DNA of 7,319 nucleotides from Fibrobacteria bacterium GUT77 (GTDB lineage: Bacteria > Fibrobacterota > Chitinivibrionia > Chitinivibrionales > Chitinispirillaceae): positions 1,070 to 8,388 of the forward strand of contig LIUJ01000193.1 of NCBI GenBank assembly GCA_001462255.1, written 5' to 3'. The position numbers and the translations under genes are program-made. The notes beneath the pieces are model-generated. The model did no database searches. It was not told the origin of the DNA and worked only from the letters and a program-made list of their open reading frames with translations. Each line of letters starts with the position of its first letter. The first letter of the stretch is position 1. Below are positions 1 through 5,168 of the stretch, one piece after another.

Positions 1-1
1 A

Positions 2-274
2 GTCAAGCGCGACGGGATGCCGGAAATCGGCGAGAAAATTTATAGAGACTTGTTGGACCACTCCATAAAATCGTTCTACGACCACGCTTCATCTATCGGC
101 CGCCGCTACGCTCGTCAGGACGAGGTCGGTACGCCGTTCTGCGTAACGATAGACAGCCAAACGCTGGAGGATCAAACGGTCACAGTTAGGGAGAGGGACA
201 GCAGGGAGCAGTATCGTGTGGCTTCGGGGCAGATAGTGGATGTCATCGCCAAGAAGTTGCGTGAGAAACATTAA
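2..274 (+). CDS. glyS: Glycyl-tRNA synthetase, C-terminal end (partial)
   Basis: This is the last 90 residues of a class II glycyl-tRNA synthetase of the single-chain homodimeric type, which charges tRNA-Gly with glycine in the cytoplasm. The reading frame is open to the window edge (codons from base 2), so the ATG at 17 is an internal methionine and not the start. The visible part is the anticodon-binding domain. Its conserved blocks GRRYARQDEVGTPFCVTID, TLEDQTVTVRERD and the following EQYRV match the family end closely, and the protein stops shortly after, at the usual place. The bacterial alpha/beta two-subunit GlyRS has no such ending, so the family call is firm. The next gene on the same strand starts 30 nt downstream, so the two may be cotranscribed. 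Confidence 0.93.
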   Translation, partial: VKRDGMPEIGEKIYRDLLDHSIKSFYDHASSIGRRYARQDEVGTPFCVTIDSQTLEDQTVTVRERDSREQYRVASGQIVDVIAKKLREKH

Positions 275-304
275 GCGCGGTATCCGCCGACAACGAAAGC
301 GAAT

Positions 305-1288
305 ATGGCTTGTCTATCCTGTAACGACCTCCGGATTTCGTTCCGTATTCGGAAGAAAAAGGCTTACGCCGTGCGGGGCGTCTCTTTCTCCGTCGGCGAC
401 CGCGCTACGCTGGGGATCGTAGGCGAGTCGGGTTGCGGCAAAAGCGTTACCGCCGCGGCGATAATGCGCCTCATTCCTACCCCGCCGGGCAAAATCGAGT
501 CGGGATCGATACGCTTTGAGGGGAACGACCTGCTGACCATTCCTGAAAAACAAATGCGCGCCGTTCGCGGGCGGCGGATATCCATGGTCTTCCAAGACCC
601 CATGACCTCGCTTAACCCCGTCTTTACCTGCGGTTACCAAACAGCGGAACCGCTGATACTGCACAAAGGCATGGACAAGCGCGCCGCGGCGGAACTTTCC
701 ATGGAGCTATATTCTGAGGTTGGGATCGCCGAGCCAAAGCGCGTTTTTTCCAGCTACCCGCACAACCTCAGCGGCGGAATGCGGCAAAGGGTCATGATCG
801 CAATGGCCTTATCCTGTTCGCCTAAATTATTAATCGCCGACGAACCGACTACAGCCCTCGATGTGACAGTTCAGGCAAAATTGTTGGAGCTGCTTAAAAA
901 ATTGCAAAACACCAAAGATATGAGCATGATATTAATCACCCATAACTTGGGCATAGTGGCGGGAATGGCGCGCGATGTAATAGTAATGTACGCCGGGGAG
1001 ATAGTGGAGTCCGCGCCGGCGACGGAGTTGTTCGCGTCGCCGCGGCATCCGTATACGGAGTGCCTGCTGAAAACGATCCCGTCAATAGAGAAACGCGGCG
1101 AACGGTTGACGGTAATTCCCGGAACGGTGCCGACGCCGTTGGAAATACCTGACGGGTGCCCGTTTCATCCGAGGTGCCCTAAGGCGAAAGATATATGTAC
1201 CAAAGAGAATCCTATTCTACGTTGCGCTGACGGGCTTAATGTTGGGAATGACGGTAGCGGCGGGCATTATGTTCGGTGCCATTGTTAA
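305..1288 (+). CDS. Oligopeptide/dipeptide ABC transporter ATP-binding protein (OppD/DppD type)
   Basis: A complete 327-residue cytoplasmic ATPase that would power peptide (or nickel/opine-type) uptake through a pair of membrane permeases. The sequence shows Walker A GESGCGKS (40-47), the Q-loop Gln at 97 in FQDPMTSLNP, signature LSGGMRQRV (155-163), Walker B LLIADE (175-180) with PTTALD, and the H-loop His at 213. The C-terminal OppD/DppD extension is present, with HPYTECLLKTIPS and the cysteine pattern C285, C291, C298 and C325. In a mycobacterial OppD homologue this pattern binds a [4Fe-4S] cluster. Length is normal for the family. The ATG fits the usual N-terminus, but no strong ribosome binding site precedes it, which suits translation behind glyS. 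Oddly, no OppF, permease or binding-protein gene adjoins it. The substrate cannot be told from sequence, so I give no symbol. Confidence 0.93.
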   Translation: MACLSCNDLRISFRIRKKKAYAVRGVSFSVGDRATLGIVGESGCGKSVTAAAIMRLIPTPPGKIESGSIRFEGNDLLTIPEKQMRAVRGRRISMVFQDPMTSLNPVFTCGYQTAEPLILHKGMDKRAAAELSMELYSEVGIAEPKRVFSSYPHNLSGGMRQRVMIAMALSCSPKLLIADEPTTALDVTVQAKLLELLKKLQNTKDMSMILITHNLGIVAGMARDVIVMYAGEIVESAPATELFASPRHPYTECLLKTIPSIEKRGERLTVIPGTVPTPLEIPDGCPFHPRCPKAKDICTKENPILRCADGLNVGNDGSGGHYVRCHC

Positions 1289-2485
1289 TCAACCCAACCC
1301 GACGACCGCCGATTCCAACCGTTCCAACGCCTCCTTAACCGTCGACCTCGGACACGCCGCGTTCATCCTTTGGAATCCCTCGCCGCCTAAGCCGAACGTG
1401 GGCCCGTTGTTGAGCCACAATTTCGCCTTGTTGGTGATAAAGTCGTTTAGCCCGCAAACCGACAATCCAATCCCGGCGCAGTCGAGCCACGCCAAATACG
1501 TGCCCTCCGGCTTTATCAATTTTATCTTTGGAATACGCGTTCGCAAAAAATCCCCTATCAAAGACATATTGCCGTCGAGATAATTTATCAATTGATCGAG
1601 CCACTCCGCCCCGCTCTCGTAGGCGGCCTGACACGCCGCCAGGCCCATGAGCGGCGGTTGACTTAGCCCGACGCTTGCGTACTCCCCCGCAAACGCGTTG
1701 CGTATCGCTTTGTTTGATATGAAGATATTCGCCAACTGCAGACCCGCGAGATTGAACGTTTTGGACGGCGCGGTACAAGTTAGGGTTATGTCGGCAAAGC
1801 GCTTGTCTAAATTTGAGAAGACCAAGTGCTTGTGCCCTTTATAAATGAAGTCTTGGTGGATTTCGTCGGAGACTACGGTAACGCCGTGACGCAGACAAAT
1901 CTCGCCCATGCGTAACAGTTCGTCGCGTGTCCAAACTCGGCCTACGGGGTTGTGCGGATTGCATAGTATAAACATCTCGGCTTGCTTGGCTTTCTCCTCG
2001 AAATCGGCGAAATCCACACGGTAATAGCCGCCGCCGTCATCATTACCTTTATCATAAACGAGTTCGCTCACAAGCAATTTGCGTTTTGTATCCTTTATAG
2101 CGGACTCAAACGGATAGTAGACCGGTTGCTGTATGAGCACTCCCCCGCCCGGCTTTGTGAGGGCGCGAATCGCTATGTATATCGCGGTTACCACACCTGG
2201 CGTGATGGAGAGCCACTCGCGATTAACTTGCCAACCGAAGCGTTTCTCAAACCATTCTTGTACGGCGGCGAAGTAGGGGGCGTCCGGCTCGGAGTAGCCG
2301 AAGATGCCGTGCTTTACGCGGTCGGCGAGGACGTCTAAGACGCGCGGCGGGGCCGGGAAGTCCATGTCGGCTACCCACATCGGGAGTACGTCGGCCGGCT
2401 TTTTGCGGGAGGCCGGGTCGTGCTTTATGCTGTAGCCGTAGGGAATATGGCGGTCTACGAGGCGGTCGAAATTGAAATCGGACAA
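1289..2485 (-). CDS. patB: PLP-dependent cystathionine beta-lyase, MalY/PatB family
   Basis: A fold-type I aminotransferase-like enzyme of the MalY/PatB C-S lyase group, which cleaves cystathionine to homocysteine, pyruvate and ammonia and may also act on cysteine. Seen, numbered from the start chosen here: PMWVADMDF (35-43), ITPGVV, NPHNPVGR (176-183), SDEIH with the pyridine-binding Asp at 207, APSKTFNLAGLQ with the PLP Lys at 242, and the carboxylate-binding Arg at 373 in FQRMN. The product is 398 residues, normal for the family. I chose the TTG at 2485 because an AAGGAG lies 7 nt upstream and translation then begins MSDFNFDR, as in homologues. An in-frame TTG at 2506 would lie upstream of that site and has no support. 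It is the last gene of the minus-strand sulfur cluster. Its stop codon touches that of the convergent transporter gene. The symbol reflects family only; a simple aminotransferase is less likely. Confidence 0.88.
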   Translation of the reverse strand: MSDFNFDRLVDRHIPYGYSIKHDPASRKKPADVLPMWVADMDFPAPPRVLDVLADRVKHGIFGYSEPDAPYFAAVQEWFEKRFGWQVNREWLSITPGVVTAIYIAIRALTKPGGGVLIQQPVYYPFESAIKDTKRKLLVSELVYDKGNDDGGGYYRVDFADFEEKAKQAEMFILCNPHNPVGRVWTRDELLRMGEICLRHGVTVVSDEIHQDFIYKGHKHLVFSNLDKRFADITLTCTAPSKTFNLAGLQLANIFISNKAIRNAFAGEYASVGLSQPPLMGLAACQAAYESGAEWLDQLINYLDGNMSLIGDFLRTRIPKIKLIKPEGTYLAWLDCAGIGLSVCGLNDFITNKAKLWLNNGPTFGLGGEGFQRMNAACPRSTVKEALERLESAVVGLG

Positions 2486-2492
2486 AATGAAT

Positions 2493-2498
2493 CTCCTT
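2493..2498 (-). promoter_or_regulatory. Ribosome binding site that sets the TTG start of the MalY/PatB gene
   Basis: AAGGAG on the minus strand, 7 nt before the TTG at 2485-2483. No ATG or GTG lies in frame at this distance. This is the main reason to prefer the TTG at 2485 over the in-frame TTG 21 nt further upstream. Confidence 0.75.
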
Positions 2499-2509
2499 AA
2501 AATCAAAAG

Positions 2510-2538
2510 ATAAAATCTAATACGAAAATTAAAGTCAA
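2510..2538 (-). promoter_or_regulatory. Possible internal promoter before the MalY/PatB gene
   Basis: On the minus strand, TTGACT (2538-2533), a 17-nt spacer and TTTTAT (2515-2510) resemble a sigma-70 type promoter with a 5/6 match at -35 and a 4/6 match at -10. The 55-nt gap is strongly AT-rich, so chance matches are likely. If real, it would let the lyase be expressed apart from the two genes upstream. Confidence 0.3.
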
Positions 2539-2540
2539 AA

Positions 2541-3668
2541 TCATTGCATTGCTTGTTCTAAGTCCGCGATTAGGTCGTCTACGGATTCTAAGCCTACGGA
2601 TAGGCGTAGAAGGCCGGCGTTGATCCCCCTCGCGTTTCTTTCTTCTTCGGGCATATCGGCGTGGGTTTGCAACATTGGGTATGTTATCAGGCTCTCGGTG
2701 CCGCCCAAACTTTCGGCGTATTTTATTATTTTGACGCGTTCTAAGGTTTTGACGGCGGTTTCGGAGTTTTTAAGCGAAAATGAGATCATTCCCCCGAAAC
2801 CGCTTGCTTGGCGGCGTGATATTTCGTAGCCGGAGTGTTCAGGTAGGCCGATATAGTGCACCTTGTCGATCGCGGTTTGGGCGGTCAGCCAACGCGCTAT
2901 GGCAATGGCGCTCTCTTGCATACGATCCATGCGGACGGCTAAGGTCTTTATTCCGCGTACGATTAAAAAACTGTCGAAAGGCGATAGGCACGCGCCGGTT
3001 GTTTTGGCTATGAAACTTAGGCGCTCGTATAGACCCGAATCGCTCGTTACGAGCATACCGGCCAGCGTGTCGTTGTGGCCGCCAAGATATTTTGTCCCGC
3101 TGTGCAGGACAATGTCCGCCCCGAACGTTATAGGGCGCTGGAAGTACGGGGTGAGAAATGTGTTGTCGACGATCAGCAACAATCCGCGGTCATGCGCTAT
3201 TCGCGCCGCGGCGGCTATGTCTATCACCTGCATCATAGGGTTGGTCGGAGTTTCTATAAAGACGGCTTTCGTATTAGGGCGGATCGATTTTTCGATACCG
3301 TCTAACGTGTTGGCGTGTGAAAAGTTAACGCCGTTCTTTTGAGAGATTTGGGCAAAGAGTCGGTAGGTGCCGCCGTAGAGGTCGTCCGGGGCTACTATGT
3401 GGTCGCCGGGGGCGAATAGTTCCATGAATGCCGAAACCGCCGCCATACCGGAGGAGAACGCTATTGCCTGAGTACCGCCCTCCAACGCGGCAATCGTGCG
3501 CTCCAAATGCTCGCGTGTGGGGTTTAGGGAGCGAGAGTAGTCGAAGCCGGTGCTCCGCCCGACTCCGGGGTGCGCGAATGTCGCCGACGCGTATATAGGA
3601 ACCGCGACCGCGCCGGTGGAATCGTAACGCTTGTCGCAACCGTGAACGCATATTGTACTGATGTCCAT
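2541..3668 (-). CDS. Cystathionine gamma-synthase/gamma-lyase family PLP enzyme
   Basis: A 375-residue member of the Cys/Met metabolism PLP family. Seen: YSRSLNPTR (44-52) for binding the neighbouring subunit's cofactor, FSSGMAA (71-77), VDNTF with the pyridine-binding Asp at 168, SGTKYLGGH with the PLP Lys at 193, ESLGGTESLITYP (319-331), and LRLSVGLE with the substrate-carboxylate Arg at 355. Length is typical. The ATG at 3668 has an AGGA about 10 nt upstream. Family members include cystathionine gamma-synthase (MetB/MetI), gamma-lyase (MccB), O-acetylhomoserine sulfhydrylase and methionine gamma-lyase. The compact length argues against the sulfhydrylase, which is usually over 420 residues. 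Lying between cysK and a beta-lyase gene, the most coherent role is cystathionine synthesis from cysteine and an acyl-homoserine. A gamma-lyase role in reverse transsulfuration cannot be excluded, so I leave the symbol blank. Confidence 0.9.
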   Translation of the reverse strand: MDISTICVHGCDKRYDSTGAVAVPIYASATFAHPGVGRSTGFDYSRSLNPTREHLERTIAALEGGTQAIAFSSGMAAVSAFMELFAPGDHIVAPDDLYGGTYRLFAQISQKNGVNFSHANTLDGIEKSIRPNTKAVFIETPTNPMMQVIDIAAAARIAHDRGLLLIVDNTFLTPYFQRPITFGADIVLHSGTKYLGGHNDTLAGMLVTSDSGLYERLSFIAKTTGACLSPFDSFLIVRGIKTLAVRMDRMQESAIAIARWLTAQTAIDKVHYIGLPEHSGYEISRRQASGFGGMISFSLKNSETAVKTLERVKIIKYAESLGGTESLITYPMLQTHADMPEEERNARGINAGLLRLSVGLESVDDLIADLEQAMQ

Positions 3669-3700
3669 TGTTAGATCGTCCTATTTGCTGTGGATAAAGC

Positions 3701-3734
3701 GGGGCAGTAACAAGCGGTTCCTTGTTACAACCCC
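3701..3734. repeat. Perfect inverted repeat in the cysK-cystathionine synthase gap
   Basis: GTAACAAG (3707-3714) and CTTGTTAC (3721-3728) are perfect 8-bp complements around a 6-nt loop CGGTTC. Outside them GGGG (3701-3704) can pair with CCCC (3731-3734) across a 2-by-2 mismatch. The whole forms a strong hairpin in RNA of either strand. It lies about 44 nt after the cysK stop and about 33 nt before the next start. No T-run follows on the minus strand, so it is not a standard intrinsic terminator. It could be a protein-binding operator, an RNA processing or stability element, or a partial terminator. No known riboswitch fits its size. Confidence 0.7.
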
Positions 3735-3777
3735 TGAGGCATCAATACAAAAATAATATACGTCCGCGGGCAAATAC

Positions 3778-4728
3778 TCAAATTCCTTCAAATAGTACCG
3801 AACTTAGGTAACGTTCGCCGGTATCCGGGAGGATGACCACGATTGTCTTGCCCTCAAATTCCGGCAACGCCGCCAACCTGACCGCCGCCGCCGCCGCCGC
3901 GCCGGAACTTATTCCGCAGAAGATGCCCTCCTCCTTCGCCAAACGACGGGCGAACTCCACGGCTTCGGCGGAAGCAACCGTCTCGACCCTGTCCACAAGG
4001 CTCAAATCGAGGTTCTTGGGAACAAAACCCGCCCCTATGCCCTGTATCTTGTGCGGACTTGGCTTAACGTCCTGCTTGTTCAACGTTTGGGTTATCACCG
4101 GCGACTCCTCCGGCTCAACCGCCACGGAGAGTATCTTCTTACCCTTTGTCTTTTTAATGTACCGCGAAACGCCGGTAATGGTCCCGCCCGTGCCGACGCC
4201 GGCAACGAAGACATCCACTGCGCCGTTAGTGGCCTCCCACGTCTCCGGCCCGGTCGTCTTCTCGTGGATAGCCGGATTGGCCGGATTCTCAAACTGTTGC
4301 GGGATGAAGTACTTGTCCGGCGCCGCCGCCTTAAGCTCCTCCGCCTTCGCTATGGCCCCCTTCATGCCCTGCGCCCCCGGAGTCAACTCCAAATGCGCCC
4401 CGAAGATGGCCAGTACGCGCCGTCTCTCCATGCTCATCGTCTCCGGCATCGTTAGGGTTATGGAGTACCCCTTAGCCGCCGCCACGTAGGCCAAGGCAAT
4501 CCCGGTATTCCCGGAAGTAGGCTCCAAAATAGACACGCCAGGCTTCAAAACGCCGCGCTTCTCCGCATCCTCAACAAGCGCCGCGCCTATGCGGCACTTA
4601 ACGGAAAAAGTAGGGTTCCGAGCCTCAATCTTCGCCAAAACAGTCGCCTTGGCACCGCCTACCACCCTGTTTAAACGCACAAGCGGGGTGTTGCCGATAG
4701 ACTCGGCATTGTTCGAGAAAACTCCCAT
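3778..4728 (-). CDS. cysK: O-acetylserine sulfhydrylase (cysteine synthase A)
   Basis: A fold-type II PLP enzyme making L-cysteine from O-acetylserine and sulfide in the cytosol; 316 residues, the usual length. Seen, from the chosen start: GNTPLVRL near the N-terminus, NPTFSVKCRIG with the PLP Lys at 44, TSGNTG (71-76) for substrate carboxylate binding, PETMSMERR, QQFENPANPAIHEKTTGPE, the phosphate-binding GTGGT (179-183), HKIQGIGAGFVP, and GISSGAA with the Ser contacting the PLP ring nitrogen. The ATG at 4728 is preferred because AAAGGAG lies 8 nt upstream; an in-frame GTG at 4737 nearly overlaps that site. A cystathionine beta-synthase is less likely, since the CysK blocks match throughout and there is no CBS regulatory domain. 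It is the first gene of the minus-strand sulfur cluster, behind an AT-rich promoter region. Confidence 0.95.
   Translation of the reverse strand: MGVFSNNAESIGNTPLVRLNRVVGGAKATVLAKIEARNPTFSVKCRIGAALVEDAEKRGVLKPGVSILEPTSGNTGIALAYVAAAKGYSITLTMPETMSMERRRVLAIFGAHLELTPGAQGMKGAIAKAEELKAAAPDKYFIPQQFENPANPAIHEKTTGPETWEATNGAVDVFVAGVGTGGTITGVSRYIKKTKGKKILSVAVEPEESPVITQTLNKQDVKPSPHKIQGIGAGFVPKNLDLSLVDRVETVASAEAVEFARRLAKEEGIFCGISSGAAAAAAVRLAALPEFEGKTIVVILPDTGERYLSSVLFEGI
3882..3899. repeat. Six-copy CCG trinucleotide repeat inside cysK
   Basis: Six tandem CCG units lie inside cysK and encode, on the minus strand, the alanine run just after the GISSG motif. Length changes in whole units would keep the frame. 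Homologues are alanine-rich here too, so the repeat probably reflects protein constraint plus codon bias. Confidence 0.8.
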
Positions 4729-4736
4729 ACAGCACA

Positions 4737-4743
4737 CTCCTTT
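4737..4743 (-). promoter_or_regulatory. Ribosome binding site of cysK
   Basis: AAAGGAG on the minus strand, 8 nt before the ATG at 4728. It decides between that ATG and the GTG at 4737, which lies too close to the site to be used. Confidence 0.85.
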
Positions 4744-4807
4744 GTTAAATTATTATAGTAAAAGTGAACATTAACCGACCGTTTTATCTAATACATACTA
4801 CACCTAT

Positions 4808-4837
4808 AAGATAATATAATCACGGCGTCGCTGTCAA
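4808..4837 (-). promoter_or_regulatory. Candidate cysK promoter
   Basis: On the minus strand a consensus TTGACA (4837-4832) is followed after 18 nt by TATCTT (4813-4808), a 4/6 match. An A-rich tract lies immediately upstream (minus-strand complement of 4850-4864) and could act as an UP element. Transcription would start near 4800, giving a leader of about 70 nt. A second possible -10, an exact TATAAT at 4757-4752, sits much closer to the gene but has no good -35. Confidence 0.5.
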
Positions 4838-4862
4838 TATAAATTTAACTTTTTTTTATTTT

Positions 4863-4891
4863 TTGACTTTTGCCGCTAACCCATATTATTT
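4863..4891 (+). promoter_or_regulatory. Candidate tRNA-Leu promoter
   Basis: TTGACT (4863-4868), a 17-nt spacer and TATTTT (4886-4891) precede the tRNA, with a likely start about 25 nt before its first base. The T-rich tract 4850-4864 lies directly upstream. The -10 is imperfect; an overlapping TATTAT (4883-4888) matches better but would leave only a 14-nt spacer. Confidence 0.45.
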
Positions 4892-4922
4892 TTTAGGGGT
4901 CCGACAAATTCAGCCGACTTCA

Positions 4923-5008
4923 GCCCGGGTGGTGGAACAGGTAGACACTAGGGACTTAAAATCCCTTGGCTTTCACGAGCCGTGCCGGTTCGATTCCGGC
5001 CCCGGGCA
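4923..5008 (+). tRNA. tRNA-Leu (anticodon UAA)
   Basis: An 86-nt class II tRNA. The acceptor stem is GCCCGGG (4923-4929) with CCCGGGC (5001-5007), all G-C pairs, and the discriminator is A at 5008. The D stem is GTG/CAC (4932-4934, 4946-4948). The anticodon stem is AGGGA/TCCCT (4950-4954, 4962-4966) with loop CTTAAAA and anticodon TAA at 4957-4959, reading UUA (and UUG by wobble). The long variable arm has a GGCT/AGCC stem, as expected for leucine. The T arm is GCCGG/CCGGC with loop TTCGATT. The CCA end is not encoded, so it must be added after transcription. Confidence 0.97.
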
Positions 5009-5168
5009 GATTATCCTACCAAAGCGCGAAAACAACACAAAATAGCTCCGCTCGAAAGCGTGTACTCGTTTGCCGATGCCAAGATGAAGTTGCTGTTGGT
5101 ATAGAGCAAATAACTGGATGAGGCGGAATTGGATGCCACGTGGTGTATGATGGTGTGGTAGGTGATTT
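5009..5168. other. Unassigned gap between tRNA-Leu and the histidine kinase gene
   Basis: 160 nt lie between two convergent units. I see no RNA-type signature, no T-tailed hairpin for either unit and no supported gene. The only local foldback is a weak CGCT-CGAA-AGCG (5049-5060). One plus-strand frame from about 5045 to 5089 reads smoothly (including YSFADAKMKLLLV) and then meets stops, so a decayed coding fragment is possible but unproven. Confidence 0.5.

Noticed and set aside
17..274. Separate small 85-codon gene starting at the ATG at 17
   Set aside because: The frame is open upstream to the window edge and the protein is clearly the end of glycyl-tRNA synthetase.
1239..1583. Plus-strand ORF of 114 codons crossing the convergent junction
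   Set aside because: It overlaps the ends of two well-supported genes in other frames, has no ribosome binding site and resembles no family.
3713..3722. GGAACCGC on the minus strand, resembling the core of a T-box leader
   Set aside because: A T-box leader needs a long specifier stem upstream. Only about 44 nt separate this hairpin from the cysK stop, and no terminator with a T-run follows.
3833..4489. Plus-strand ORF of 218 codons opposite cysK
   Set aside because: It is a shadow of cysK on the other strand. Its alanine, proline and serine richness follows from the complement of the cysK codons, and cysK carries every family motif.
4850..4864. T8-A-T6 tract as a possible terminator
   Set aside because: No hairpin precedes it on the plus strand and no plus-strand gene runs into it. 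It fits better as an A/T-rich promoter-upstream element.
4863..5045. Plus-strand ORF of 60 codons over the tRNA
   Set aside because: It is a translation of the tRNA-Leu gene itself. The stretch VEQVDTRDLKSLGF is a typical artefact of reading a tRNA as protein.
5136..5143. CCACGTGG palindrome
   Set aside because: A single 8-bp palindrome in an unassigned gap, with no second copy nearby and no link to a promoter, is expected by chance.
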